Assembly (NCBI GenBank): GCA_021292165.1
Contig: JAHFWL010000271.1
Coordinates: forward strand, 62,001-126,000
Direction: 5' to 3'
Origin: Shinisaurus crocodilurus
Lineage: Eukaryota > Chordata > Lepidosauria > Squamata > Shinisauridae
Length of the DNA: 64,000 nt
The notes under the pieces were generated by a model. That model had not been told where the DNA came from. It searched no databases and saw only the letters and a list, made by a program, of their open reading frames with translations. A program made the position numbers and the translations under genes. This document shows, one piece after another, positions 23,531 through 35,496 of the stretch. Each line of letters opens with the position of its first letter. Position 1 is the first letter of the stretch.

Positions 23531-23775
23531 GGAGCCAGCGTGGCGTAGTGGTGAGAGTGTTGGACTGGGATTCGGGAGATCCGAGTTCTAGTCCCCACTC
23601 GGCCATGAAACTCACTGGGTGACTTTGGGCCAGTCACTGACTCTCAGCCTAACCTACCTCACAGGGTTGTTGTGAGGATAAAATGGAGAGGAGGAGGAGG
23701 ATTATGTAAGCCGCCTTGGGTTCCTTGCAGGAAAAAAGGCAGGGTACAAATATAATAAATAAATAAATAAATATT
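23531..23775 (+). mobile_element. tRNA-derived SINE, squamate type, copy 2
   Basis: Same head (TGGCGTAGTGGT, then GAGTTCTAGTCC) and body as the copy at 12844. Here the full 3' end is visible: GCCGCCTTGGGTTCC, then a (TAAA)n tail. Confidence 0.88.
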
Positions 23776-24193
23776 CCAGGCCACAGTATTGGTCCACCTA
23801 GCCCAGGGCTGAAGAACCGCAGGCTTGGGGGCAAATCTAGCCTGCCTGGGGGCCGAATATTTTTAAAAATATTCTCATTATTTTTATTATTCTTATTATT
23901 ATTTTTATTCTCCCAGGCATTTTAAGAACAGTTTTTAGTGCTTTTAGTATTTTATTCTGCTGCTGCTTTTATTTTGGTTTCTGTGCTGAGATGGTTTTAT
24001 TCTTTGCTGCTGGTTTTATATTGCTTTTATTCTGGGCTGTTTTTGTTTGTTTAATGTTTGTATTTAATGGGTTGGTCAGTCTGGCCTCTCCAGTTCAAAG
24101 GATCAGGTCATCATCATCAGGCGATCACTCGTGACCGAGTAAGATTGTCTTCCGGGATAAAAGGAGGAAATTCTAAAGAAGATTGTGTAGACT

Positions 24194-26655
24194 CTAGCGA
24201 TGGGTCCGTAAGTGACTGTGGAGGCCAATTCTAGATCCACACAGCTTCCCACAGTGAGGACACAGGTTACCAGATAGAAGATGGTCCTGTAAAGGATTCA
24301 TTTGACGTGCTTTTCGCTTAGCACGTTTCTCCCTTTCACCTTGCACTCGGGCTTCTTCAAAGTCCATGGAACCTTTGTGAAAGGCCAACCTCCATTTAGA
24401 TCGTTCATGGGCCAGAGCTTCCCAGTTTTCGATGTTTATATTGCATTTTTTTAGATTAGCCTTATGAACATCTTTAAACCTCTTATATTGACCACCGATA
24501 TTCCGCTTTCCATCCTTGAGTTGGGAGTAAAGTAACTGCTTTGGGAGGCGGCAGTCAGGCATTCGAACAACATGACCGGTCCACTGAAGTTGGCGTTGAA
24601 GGATCATTTTTTCAATGCTAGTAGTCTTTGCTTCTTCCAGTACACTGACATTTGTTCGCCTATCTTCCCAAGTAATTTGCAGGATTTTCCGGAGGCAACG
24701 TTGATGAAACCTTTCAAGGAGGTGGAAGTGACGTTTATAGATAGTCCATGTTTCGCAGGCATACAATAAAGTTGGTAATACAATGGCTTCATAAACCAGT
24801 GTTTTGGTCTTCTTACAAATATCCCGATCCTCGAACACTCTATGTTTCATTCGAGAAAATGCGGCACTTGCGGAGCTCAGACGATGCTGGATTTCACTGT
24901 CGATGTTAGCTGTAACAGAAAGATAGCTGCCAAGATAGAGAAAATGATCGACATTTTCCAGTATTGTCCCGCCAAGCTGGATAGATGGCATCACCAAAGG
25001 GTTGGCTTGCACTTGCTGATGAAGCACTTTGGTTTTTTTGATGTTAAGTGAGAGACCAAGTTTTTCGTATGCTTCTGCAAAAGCATTTAGGATAGTTTGG
25101 AGATCGTCCTCTGAATGTGCGGAGACCACATTATCATCAGCATACTGAAGTTCCACAACGGAGGTTGTAATTACCTTACTTTTTGCTTTCAGCCTGCTGA
25201 GATTAAAAAGCTTTCCATCTGTTCGATATATAATTCCCACACCGGTGGGAAGTTTCCCCTTGACAAGATGTAAAACCATGGCGATGAAAATGGCAAATAA
25301 TGTTGGGGCGATAACACATCCCTGTTTAACACCTGATCCCACTTTAAATGGAGCACCATGAGAGCCGTTGCTGTCCAAAACCGTTGCCGTCATGTTGTCA
25401 TGGAGAAGTCGCAAGATATTCACAAATTTATTGGGGCATCCAATTTTCATAAGGATAGTCCAGAGAGCTGTACGGTCTACAGTATCAAAGGCCTTAGCCA
25501 GATCGATAAATGCCATATAAAGGGGTTGATTTTGCTCCCGGCATTTTTCTTGGAGCTGACGTGCAGTAAAAATCATGTCTACTGTCCCTCTAGAGGGGCG
25601 GAAACCATATTGAGTTTCAGGGAGGATCTCTTCTGAAATAGATAGAAGATGGTTTGCGAGAATCCTAGCAAATATTTTACCTGCGGTTGCTAAGAGAGAA
25701 ATGCCCCGATAGTTTCCACAGTCTGTTCTATCACCCTTCTTAAAGAGGGTGATAATTATGGCATCCCTGAAGTCTTCTGGGATCTCTTCTCTTATCCAGA
25801 TTTTTTCGATGAGTTTATGAAGATGTTGTACAAGTTCGGGGCCCCCTTCTTTAAAGATTTCAGCAGGAATCCCATCTGGTCCACTAGCTTTGTTGTTCTT
25901 CATTTGATTAATGGCTTTTTTTACTTCATCCAAAGTGGAGAGTATTGCAAGTTCCTCTTTAATTTGTTTTTGCGGGATTTGCGAAAAAATCTCATTATCC
26001 ACCTTAGATTTACGATTTAAAAGGTCATAATAATGCTCTTTCCAACGCAGTGCAATAGACTCTTTGTCTTTTAAGAGTTTGGTGCCATCTTTTGATTGTA
26101 AAGGGTTTGTACCATAGGTTTTTGGTCCATAAATGGCCCTTGTGGCCTTAAAAAAGCCCCGTGCATCATGAGATTCTGCAAGTTGTTGAATTTCTTCAGC
26201 TTTCTTTTTCCACCAAGCGTTCTTAAGTTCTCTTGTTCTTCTTTGGACCTCAGCCTTTGCGCTAGCGTAGGTTTTTTTCTTGGCAGCGCAGTTAATATCA
26301 TTTTGCCATATTTGGAAGGCTTTCCTTTTTTGGTCAATTATATATTTAATCTCATTGTCATTTTCATCAAACCAATCCTGATGTTTCTTAGTTTCATATC
26401 CAATAGTTTGTTCACAAGCTGCAGTAATGGAGGTTTTCAGCTTAGACCAATGGTCCTCAATGTTGTCAGGAGGTTCCCTAGGTAGATGTTCCTTAAGAAG
26501 TGATTGAAGACGAGTTTGCTTAATAGGATCTTGAAGGACTTGGATGTTCATTTTACGCCTTGGTTTCCTTCCTTGAAGCCTACGTTGGGGAGCAATGTTG
26601 ATAACCATTGTGGACCGGATTAGTCGGTGGTCTGTCCAGCAGTCGTCGGCACTCA
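24194..26655 (-). CDS. LINE-A reverse transcriptase part with C-terminal zinc finger
   Basis: An open frame of about 820 codons covers the endonuclease-RT linker, the reverse transcriptase and the C-terminus. RT motifs in order are NYRGISLLATAGKIF, FRPSRGTVDMIF, AFIDLAKAFDTVDR, GVKQGCVIAPTLF and the catalytic YADD in ELQYADDNVV. The last residues form a classical C2H2 finger (C-x2-C-x12-H-x3-H) ending in HLRTHR just before the TAG stop. No disabling change is visible in this part. Its N-terminal boundary is artificial: it is where the CR1 inserted. The upstream endonuclease continues at 29423. Confidence 0.88.
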
Positions 26656-29422
26656 TAGAATCATAGAATCATAGAATCATAGAAAAGTAGAGTTGGAAGG
26701 GGCCTACAAGGCCATCGAGTCCAACCCCCTGCTCAATGCAGGAATCCAGGTCAAAGCATCTCTGACAGATGTCTGTCCAGCCGCACCTTGAATGCCTCCA
26801 GACTGGGAGAGCCTACCACCTCCCTAGGTAGTTGATTCCACTGTCTTATTGCTCTGACAGTCAGGAAATTTTTCCTGATGTTTAGGTGGAATCTAGGTTC
26901 CTGTAACTTGAGCCCATTATTCCGTGTCCTGCAAACTGGGATGAACGAGAAGAGATCTTTGCCCTCCTCTGTGTGACATCCCTTCAAATACTGGAAGAGT
27001 GCGATCATATCTCCCCTCAGTCTCCTCTTCTGAAGGCTAAACATGCCCAGTTCTTTCAGTCTCTCCTCATAGGGCCTTGTTTCCAGTCCCTTTATCATCC
27101 TTGTTGCCCTCCTCTGAACCCTCTCCAGTTTGTCTATGTCCTTGTTAAAATGAGGTGCCCAGAACTGGACACAGTACTCAAGATGAGGCCTAACCAGTGC
27201 CGAGTAAAGGGGAATTATCACTTCCCGCGATTTGGAAGCTATACTTCTATTAATACAGCCCAAAATAGCATTTGCCTTCTTTGCAGCCACGTCGCATTGC
27301 TGGCTCATATTCAGTTTGTGATCTACCACAATTCCAAGATCCTTCTCACTTGTAGTATTGTTGAGCCAAGTGTCCCCCATTCTGTAACTCTGCATTTGGT
27401 TTCCTCTCCCTAGGTGCAGCACTTGGCATTTATCCCTGTTAAATTTCATTCTGTTGTTTTCGGCCCAGCGCTCCAGCCTATCGAGGTCACTTTGAATTTT
27501 GTTTCTGTCTTCCAGAGTATTAGCTGTTCCACCCAACTTTGTGTCATCTGCAAATTTGATAAGCATTCCCTGTACCTCCTCATCCAAGTCATTAATAAAA
27601 ATGTTGAAGAGCACCGGGCCCAGGACCGAGCCCTGCGGTACCCCGCTCGTTACCTCTCCCCAGTTTGAGAAGGAACCATTGATAAGCACTCTTTGAGTCC
27701 GATTCTGTAGCCAATTGTGGATCCACCTGATAGTTGATCCATCTAGCCCACTCTTAGCTAGCTTACTAATCAGGATATCATGAGGCACTTTGTCGAAAGC
27801 TTTGCTGAAGTCCAGGTATATAATGTCCACAGCATTCCCACAGTCCACAAGGGAGGTTACCCGATCAAAAAATGAGATCAGATTAGTCTGACAGGATTTG
27901 TTCTTGACAAATCCATGCTGGCTTCTAGTAATCACTGCATTGTTTTCAAGGTGCTTGCAGACTGACTTCTTTATAATCTGCTCAAAAATCTTCCCGGGGA
28001 TTGATGTCAGACTGACTGGCCTATAGTTCCCAGGTTCCTCCTTCTTGCCCTTTTTGAAGATGGGAACAACATTTGCCCTCCTCCAGTCGTCTGGCACTTC
28101 ACCTGTCCTCCATGATTTCTCAAAGATAATAGACAGTGGTTCTGAGAGTTCTTCTGCCAGTTCCTTTATTACTCTAGGATGCAGCTCATCAGGCCCTGGA
28201 GATTTAAACTCGTTCAGAGTAATCAGGTGCTCCTTGACCATTTGCCTATCAATCTCAAGCTGCAATTCTGCCCCTTCAGTCTGCATTTCAGGTTTGCCAG
28301 GGGGGTCATAGACCCTCTTTTGGGAGAAGACCGAGCCAAAGTAGGAATTGAACACTTCTGCCTTTTCTTTGTCTTCTGTTATCAATTTGCCATCCTCATT
28401 GCGTAGTTGAACCACCAGTTCTTTCTTCTGTCTTTTACTGTGCATGTATCTGAAGAAAGCTTTTTTGTTGCTTTTAGCATTCCTCGCTAACCTTAGCTCA
28501 TTCTCAGCTTTAGCCTTCCTGACACTATTCCTGCAGTTCTGTGCTACCTGCCTGTACTCTTCCCCTGTAGCCTGTCCTTCCTTCCACTTCCTATACGTGT
28601 CCTTTTTTGTTTTCAGGTCATCTTTGAGTTTATTGTGAAGCCACATTGGCTTCTTCTGTTGCCCTCTGCCTTTTTTCCTTGTGGGAATTGTTTGCAATTG
28701 TGCCTTTAAAATTTCCTTTTTAAAAACTCCCACCCCTCCTGGGCTCCCTTTCTCGTGAGAGTCATTTGCCATGGGATCTTACTAATCATTGTTCTGAGTT
28801 TGTTAAAATTGGCTTTCCTAAAATCCAGGGTACGTGTTTGGCTACACTCAGCTTTTGCTTCTGTTAGAATCAAGAACTCAAGTATAACATGGTCACTTTC
28901 CCCCAGAGTTCCCGAAACTGCCACTTTATCCACTAACTCGTCTCTGTTGGTTAGAATCAGGTCAAGGATAGCCGATCCTCTAGTTCCTTCCTCCACTTTC
29001 TGTAGGAGGAAGTTATCAGCAGCACAGCTCAGGAATTTCTTGGAGGGGCCATGTTTGGCTGAATAAGTCTCCCAACAGATATCAGGGAAATTGAAGTCTC
29101 CCATTACTACCACATCGTGCCTCCTTGAAACACTGGCAATTTGTTTTTCAAAAGTTCCATCCTCGTCTTCTCCTTGATTGGGTGGTCGGTAGTAGACTCC
29201 AACCGCCATGTTCGCTTTATTCTTTGCCCCCTTTATTTTAACCCAGATGCTCTCAATGGGGCTGCCAAGCTCCTCTTCCTGTATCTCTGTGCAGAGATAC
29301 GTATTTTTAACATACAGTGCAACTCCACCTCCCTTTCTGTTGCTTCTGTTCCTTTTGAACAAGTTATACCCTTCAATTGCTGTATTCCAGTCATGGGAGC
29401 CATCCCACCAGGTTTCAGGTTT
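26656..29422 (-). mobile_element. CR1 LINE inserted in LINE-A
   Basis: A 2.77-kb CR1 with the hallmark 3' octamer tail (ATTCTATG)n, seen on + as tagaatcatagaatc at 26656. It is flanked by the 6-bp repeat CACTCA (26650-26655 and 29423-29428). It is 5'-truncated within the endonuclease. Its RT part is nearly identical to the copy at 30844-31973. Confidence 0.92.
26751..28772 (-). pseudogene. CR1 reverse transcriptase frame
   Basis: An open frame of 673 codons with CR1 RT motifs: YLDFSKAFDKVPHDIL, GVPQGSVLGPVLFNIFINDL and the catalytic FADD in KFADDTKL. The C-terminus AIRQWNQLPREVVGSP is typical of CR1. The start is not native: the endonuclease lies upstream in another frame, the two overlapping at 28706-28772. 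A single-base indel in or near the T/A run around 28720 explains the shift, so the element is probably inactive. Confidence 0.88.
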
Positions 29423-29425
29423 CAC
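28706..29425 (-). pseudogene. CR1 endonuclease frame, 5'-truncated
   Basis: This encodes the later part of a CR1 AP-type endonuclease: GVALYVKN, GVYYRPPNQ, VVMGDFNFPDICW and GESDHVILEF. The N-terminal catalytic Asn/Glu region is missing because of 5' truncation. The frame ends after WEFLKRKF, where the continuation is found one frame away in the RT. Confidence 0.85.
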
Positions 29426-30152
29426 TCACCATGGCCCTAGTAAGAAGTACATCGCGGCGATCTCTAACACGGACAATTACATAATCCAGAAGATGCCAGT
29501 GCTTTGACCGTGGGTGCTGCCACGATGTTTTAAACTTATTCTTTTGTCGAAAGAGCGTGTTTGTGATAGTGAGATTATGCTCTGCACATATAGACAAAAG
29601 TAAGAGTCCGTTCGGGTTGCTATTACCTACTCCGTCTTTTCCAATAGTTTCTGGCCATAAATCAAAGTCACGCCCGACTCTTGCGTTAAAATCGCCCAGG
29701 AGGATAATTTTATCCTCCTTAGGTATCTCTGACAGGAGAGTGTCCAACTGGCTGTAAAAACTTTCCTTGATGTCATCATCAGCATCTAATGTTGGTGCAT
29801 AAGCGCTCAAAATAGTTACCTGTTGGTTATTGGCGAGCTTTAATCGAAGAGTTATCAGGCGTTCGTTAATGCCAGTAGGAACTTCTGACAAAGAGTTCAC
29901 TAGTTCATTTTTGATGGCAAAGCCTACACCATGTATTCGTCGGTCCTGCTCAGGTAGTCCTTTCCAGAAGAAGGTATAACCTCCTTTTTCTTCTTTCAGC
30001 TGTCCCTCTCCTGCCCTTCGAGTTTCTTGAAGTGCTGCTATGTCAATTTTAAACCGTCTCAGCTCCCTTGCAATAATAGCAGTCCTACGCTCAGGGCGTT
30101 CACTATCTATGTTATCCAGCAATGTCCGTATATTCCATGTTCCAAAGTTCAA
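29423..30152 (-). CDS. LINE-A endonuclease part
   Basis: This encodes an apurinic-type endonuclease. It begins with NFGTWNIRTL, then LQETRR (catalytic Glu), GDFNARVG (Asp/Asn) and SKHWHLLDYVIV (His/Asp). It reaches RDVLLTRAM at the CR1 insertion. The open frame extends about 18 codons upstream of 30152 to a TGA with no ATG, so the true start is uncertain; 30152 is a TTG. This enzyme would nick target DNA to prime reverse transcription. Confidence 0.82.
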
Positions 30153-30463
30153 ATGTCTTTTTCGACCGCTAAAATGGTGACCCCACTGGACGCGGTAATC
30201 CAGTCAGGGGAGAAAGAGGTAGACTATGTTTAGGGCACCTTTTCTAGCCCCCTCCCCATACGGGGTGAGCAGAGTGGATCCTAAATAGGGCTGCTCAGTC
30301 ATGGATACAGCTGCCGAGCTGCTCGACTACCTCGTTCCTTGAACAGGGCGACTGAGTCTGCATCCACCGCCCATGTGCTGGTCCATGACTAGGGGCTTCC
30401 AGATTCACAGTCCTGCCCCGTTGCCATTCGCCAGTCGCCATGGGACTTTTTTTTTTTGTTTGT

Positions 30464-30512
30464 TTGGGTTGGGTTGGGTTGGGTTGGGTTGGGTTGGATG
30501 GGTTGGGTTGGA
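30464..30512. repeat. (GGGTT)n run in the LINE-A 5' UTR
   Basis: About nine pentanucleotide units, one of them altered, on +, equivalent to (AACCC)n in the LINE-A sense strand. It lies between the LINE-A start region and the coding region. It is not the vertebrate telomere repeat. Confidence 0.85.
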
Positions 30513-30843
30513 AGACGCCTGTGCGTGAAACTGTTTTATGTGGGGAGATCGGTGCACAACGAATCACCACACAAACTTGACAGAGTATGGCAGAGATCCA
30601 ATGGCACGGTTACCCTGACGATTGGAAAACCATTCTCTGCTGCAGCCTTCATCCGCCTTCACAGCCGTTGTAATTTAGGTTTAATTATCTTCCGCCTGTT
30701 CTGCCGTTGAGGACTTTATGTTTTGGATCGTTCTTTGTCTGGTTCCTCTCCCCGGACCTTACCGCCATGGGTGACCCTACTGGGAGTACATAGCTCCCGA
30801 CGGCATTGCTCACAGGATTCATCGGAACACGCAAGCCCACTCA

Positions 30844-31973
30844 ATCATAGAATCATAGAAAAGTAGAGTTGGAAGGGGCCTACAAGGCCATCGAGTCCAA
30901 CCCCCTGCTCAATGCAGGAATCCAGGTCAAAGCATCTCTGACAGATGTCTGTCCAGCTGCACCTTGAATGCCTCCAGACTGGGAGAGCCCACCACCTCCC
31001 TAGGTAGTTGATTCCATTGTCTTATTGCTCTGACAGTCAGGAAATTTTTCCTGATGTTTAGGTGGAATCTAGGTTCCTGTAACTTGAGCCCATTATTCCG
31101 TGTCCTGCAAACTGGGATGAACGAGAAGAGATCTTTGCCCTCCTCTGTGTGACATCCCTTCAAATACTGGAAGAGTGCGATCATATCTCCCCTCAGTCTC
31201 CTCTTCTGAAGGCTAAACATGCCCAGTTCTTTCAGTCTCTCCTCATAGGGCCTTGTTTCCAGTCCCTTTATCATCCTTGTTGCCCTCCTCTGAACCCTCT
31301 CCAGTTTGTCTATGTCCTTCTTAAAGTGAGGTGCCCAGAACTGGACGCAGTACTCAAGATGAGGCCTAACCAGTGCCGAGTAAAGGGGAATTATCACTTC
31401 CCGCGATTTGGAAGCTATACTTCTATTAATACAGCCCAAAATTGCATTTGCCTTCTTTGCAGCCACGTCGCATTGCTGGCTCATATTCAGTTTGTGATCT
31501 ACCACAATTCCAAGATCCTTCTCACTTGTAGTATTGTTGAGCCAAGTGTCCCCCATTCTGTAACTCTGCATTTGGTTTCCTCTCCCTAGGTGCAGCACTT
31601 GGCATTTATCCCTGTTAAATTTCATTCTGTTGTTTTCGGCCCAGCGCTCCAGCCTATCGAGGTCACTTTGAATTTTGTTTCTGTCTTCCAGAGTATTAGC
31701 TGTTCCACCCAACTTTGTGTCATCTGCAAATTTGATAAGCATTCCCTGTACCTCCTCATCCAAGTCATTAATAAAAATGTTGAAGAGCACCGGGCCCAGG
31801 ACCGAGCCCTGTGGTACCCCCGCTCGTTACCTCTCCCCAGTTTGAGAAGGAACCATTGATAAGCACTCTTTGAGTCCGATTCTGTAGCCAATTGTGGATC
31901 CACCTGATAGTTGTTCCATCTAGCCCACTCTTAGCTAGCTTACTAATCAGGATATCATGAGGCACTTTGTCGG
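30844..31973 (-). mobile_element. CR1 LINE, 5'-truncated second copy
   Basis: It begins on + with the octamer tail tcatagaatcatagaa and continues through the CR1 3' UTR and RT. It stops abruptly at about 31973. The RT frame is broken by one extra C in a C-run near 31816-31820 relative to the first copy. It abuts the 5' end of LINE-A directly. Confidence 0.9.
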
Positions 31974-32115
31974 AACCTTCACTACCTGAGGCCTTGGGTG
32001 TCTTCTGCCAGTCAGAGAAGAGTAGACAATTCTGGGCTAGATGGACAAATAGTTTTACCTCATGCAAACCAACTTCCTTCATGTAAAGCCGTGTGAACCC
32101 TACACTGTGTAGGGC

Positions 32116-32400
32116 AGGGGTGTGGACTCAGGTCCGGGGGTCAAATTTGGCCCACCTGAGGTCCCAACCTGATCCCCCCAGGGTTGCCCAGAAGGCCACG
32201 CCCCTTCCCCTGGCCCCACCCCTTCCCCCCAATCACCGATCATTTGATGGCTTCCTGGCTTTTGCGCAGTTTCCCCCACATTCTAAATGGTTGGAATGCC
32301 TCTCCTAAGGCTTTGTTACCGACAGTAAGAGCTTTAAGCGAAAATAGACTGGTATTTTTGATATTTTGGCCCTGCCGCACTTGCCTTTGACCTCTGATCA
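32116..32400. mobile_element. Partial hAT element (1353/41546 family)
   Basis: It starts CAGGGGTGTGGACTCAGG and shares 'ggaatgcctctcctaa' and 'agagctttaag' blocks with the element at 1353-1724. The right terminus is not found, so it is probably truncated. Confidence 0.55.
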
Positions 32401-33590
32401 GAGTAGATATGAAAGGAGCAGCAAACTGGGGGTCCGGGGGAAAAAAAAGCATTTTAGCAATGAGAAGGGGCAGGGTAGCACCCTCTGACTGCCACATGGC
32501 ATCCCCTTGCTCTGGAGCACTGAAGGCTGCTCTAAGAATGTTCCATTAGAACGCAGCTCAAGCGTAGTGATAAACAACTGGATGTGTTTAGACAAGAACA
32601 GCAGTGGGGCAGATCCCCCTGGCTGGGGCACAAGACACCTGGAGGGGAGGCATGAACTTCCAGGAAAGGAGAACAGCCTGCGGCAGTCAGAGCCAGAGGC
32701 GTGTCCCTCCCAGCAGCAGAAGTTCAGCCTTGTAGCCACCCACATGGAAACTGCAGAAAGGCGGAGAACACACGGAGGATTCTGTCTGCAGCTCTCCTTC
32801 CTGCTCCTATGTCCTTCCCTCGCTGGCTGGTTTTAGGAAGGAGTCTGAGTTTCCCTGTTCTAGTTCTCTTCCAATGCCAGCGTGGGGTTAGCATGGCCCA
32901 GTTCACAGATCCCTACAAGTGCAGCAGCAGGCTGCAGGCCTGCAGCTGTATCTTGAGGATTCGAGGGGTTGAGCATCTGCTAAAGAGATGACAGCTGGGG
33001 GGGAGGGGGGGGCTAGAAGTGAGGAGAGTTTAGAAGGAGGGCTGAGCTCAAAAACATTCAGAGAAATACTGGACTAGAGCTTCACACACCCAAAGCCCTC
33101 CACAAACAAGCCTACAGCTTCTTGCAAACAAACATGAAAGGGCTATGGGTCTGATACTTTAACTGATTTATTTATTTATTTATTTAAAATGCATTTCCCT
33201 TAACCGTATCATACAATGAAATCAAGATGACATGTACAAACAGAAACAAAAAAGCATCAGTTGCTGATTATCTCCTCTGAAGCTTCGTATGGATTGGGTG
33301 CCCCAGGTTCACCAATAGGGAATTACTTCTTAGAATAGTAGAGCTGGAAGGGGCCTATAAGGCCATCCTTATGAACCTCAATGAGCCTTCTTCCTTATGA
33401 ACCATCTGTTATTGAGGGACAGTTCTGCATTCCATCTGGCTGCAAGGTTAACTCTGTAAAGGGCTCTTCCCCTCCATTTTGGGACTCCCTCCAAAGAGAG
33501 GCCTGCCTAGGCCCACCTAACGGCTCAGGTTTTCAGGATCAAAGCAAAAACCATCTTCTTTCGAGTGGACTCTAGGTGGAAGCCTTTGAC

Positions 33591-34918
33591 TAGCTTCGCA
33601 CGACATGACAACCCATCGTGGGTGACAAACCACGGTGGGTTGTCATATCATGCAAACCTCCCACAGGGTGGCTTGTTCATGGGCAACATGACACCCCAAC
33701 AACCCATGGCTTGTTCTAGGGGTTGCTGAACCCACGAGGGGTTGCTGTGTTGTCCATATGTGGGCGACTGACCCCGTCATGGGTTGTGCGAAGCAGCTAT
33801 TGAGTCATTTGGCAAGAGTGGCAAAAAACCCTTGCCGCTCTTGCTGAGATAGCCTGGGCCACCGCCACTGCCAGCTGCCCCACCAATACCCAAGTGGCAC
33901 GGTGGAGTGACTGTCACTGGCTCGGTGCCCCCCACTGAGATCATGAGCTGTTTTGCACTCGCCACGCCTTTTTTCCTCTTTTACAGCTTTTTTCCCCCAT
34001 GGCCCCTGAATAGCCCTTTCAAGAAACCCTTTTTAAAGGAACCAGAGTTTTGACAGCTAGCCATCAAGCCTCTGTGCTCCCGTAGAAGGGGTGGCTCGCA
34101 CCTTCTACTTTCATGAGCATCTGGAGTCTTGGGAAAGGGTGGAAAAATGCAAGGAACCTGACAAGAGTCAGGTCCCAAAAAAATATTAATAATAAAAAAT
34201 CTAGAGGATCTCACTGCGAAGGGGGTGATCTAGTGGTCACACCCTTTTGCAAGCAAAGATCACTCGGGGCTTTGGATTCTCTTGACAGCTCGCCTTTTGA
34301 CAGCTGTCAAGAGAAAGCAAAATGAAAAATAAAGCTCTTTGCAGCCTCTCTGGGTCAATGCCCATGGTGGGTACCTGCTGTACATTGATAGCAACCCCCC
34401 CCCCCCCATGCAAAGGACATTCCCAGGTGAGGGCTTGCCATTTCAGACCCATGCAAGTGGGCAACTGTGCACTAGCATGACTAAAATAATACTAATTTTT
34501 AAAATGTATTTAAAAATGTGCGCAAATTTCTTGTGCTAAAAAAACGGGGGCGTGACAAACCAGTGACAGCCCCTCCAATGTGCCACTTGGGCACTTTGAA
34601 TGGGTTGTCACTAGCCATCAACTTGGAGATTGCAAAAAACGTTCTTTGGGGGAGGAAGAGGTGGGGGAGAGCCACGGTGAGCACAAAAGGACTCGGGATC
34701 GCAGAGGGGAGGGCAGATAGGATGGGTCCTGCTGTGGAGGATGGGTCCTGCTGTGGAGTCCCCTGGGATACACACAGGAGGACTGAAGGGAAAGGAAGTG
34801 GGGGGGGCAACCCACAGTGAGCCCGCTTGTCTGTCGGGGCGCACCGTGGGTTGTTTCACAAACAACCCAAACTGCACAGTTCATTCGCAGGGTGGGTTGC
34901 TGTGACGTGTGAACCCGC
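33591..34918. mobile_element. DNA-transposon-like repeat, copy 2
   Basis: Candidate inverted ends are TCGCACGACATGACAACCCA on the left and the reverse complement of TCACACGTCACAGCAACCCA on the right. Internal blocks match 10780-11960 in reverse. No transposase frame is visible. A C-run lies near 34400. Confidence 0.55.
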
Positions 34919-35496
34919 CCTTTGTGTTACAACCTACTTAATTGTTGTTGGCATTGTTAGGCTGGTTATATGTTATAGCTTGCATAACTTGATTGTTTTA
35001 TATTTATCGTTGTCATAAGCTGCACTAAACTACCATGTTAGGTGGGCTGGGGAGGAGGGGAGAAATAAGGGCTAAAAGATAAATAATATATACTTTGAGA
35101 TATTTATGCCACAACAACAACAATGCAAAAAATATATATAGCCCCAATCTATATACAAACCACATAATCATCGATCCAGGTCACTGAAAGCTTGCTTAAA
35201 ATGTCTCCACTTGCTTGTACTTTGGTTTCACACCAGCTGGCTTCTCTGGGGAATACACACCATCACAAAGAAGGCCCTCGCTTGCACACTCATTGTTTGA
35301 ACTACGTGCAAAGATAACACTCAGAACAAAGCTTCTCTTTTATCCTAGGTTTATAGAAAGATGGTTTATTTGTCTCATACTAGAATGACAGCATCCTAGA
35401 TGCAGTAGATCTATATGTACTACTGTACACAGTCTTAAGATACAGATGAAGAGAGAGAGAGAGAGCAAGGATGTGTACCTTTTATATAGCACTGTC

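Larger units (their letters stand above)
24108..30840 (-). mobile_element. LINE-A, near full-length non-LTR retrotransposon, interrupted by CR1
   Basis: A minus-strand LINE with a 3' (TGA)n tail, a 3' UTR, a long coding region and a 5' UTR of about 0.7 kb. A CR1 occupies 26656-29422. Without that insert and one copy of the 6-bp repeat, the coding region is about 1062 codons in one frame. No separate ORF1 is evident. The single protein with APE-type endonuclease, RT and a C-terminal C2H2 finger suggests an Ingi/Vingi- or RTE-related clade, which I cannot settle by eye. Confidence 0.9.

Noticed and set aside
26973..27413. Open frame of 146 codons on + repeated at 31149
   Set aside because: It is the antisense shadow of the CR1 reverse transcriptase; both copies have it because both are CR1.
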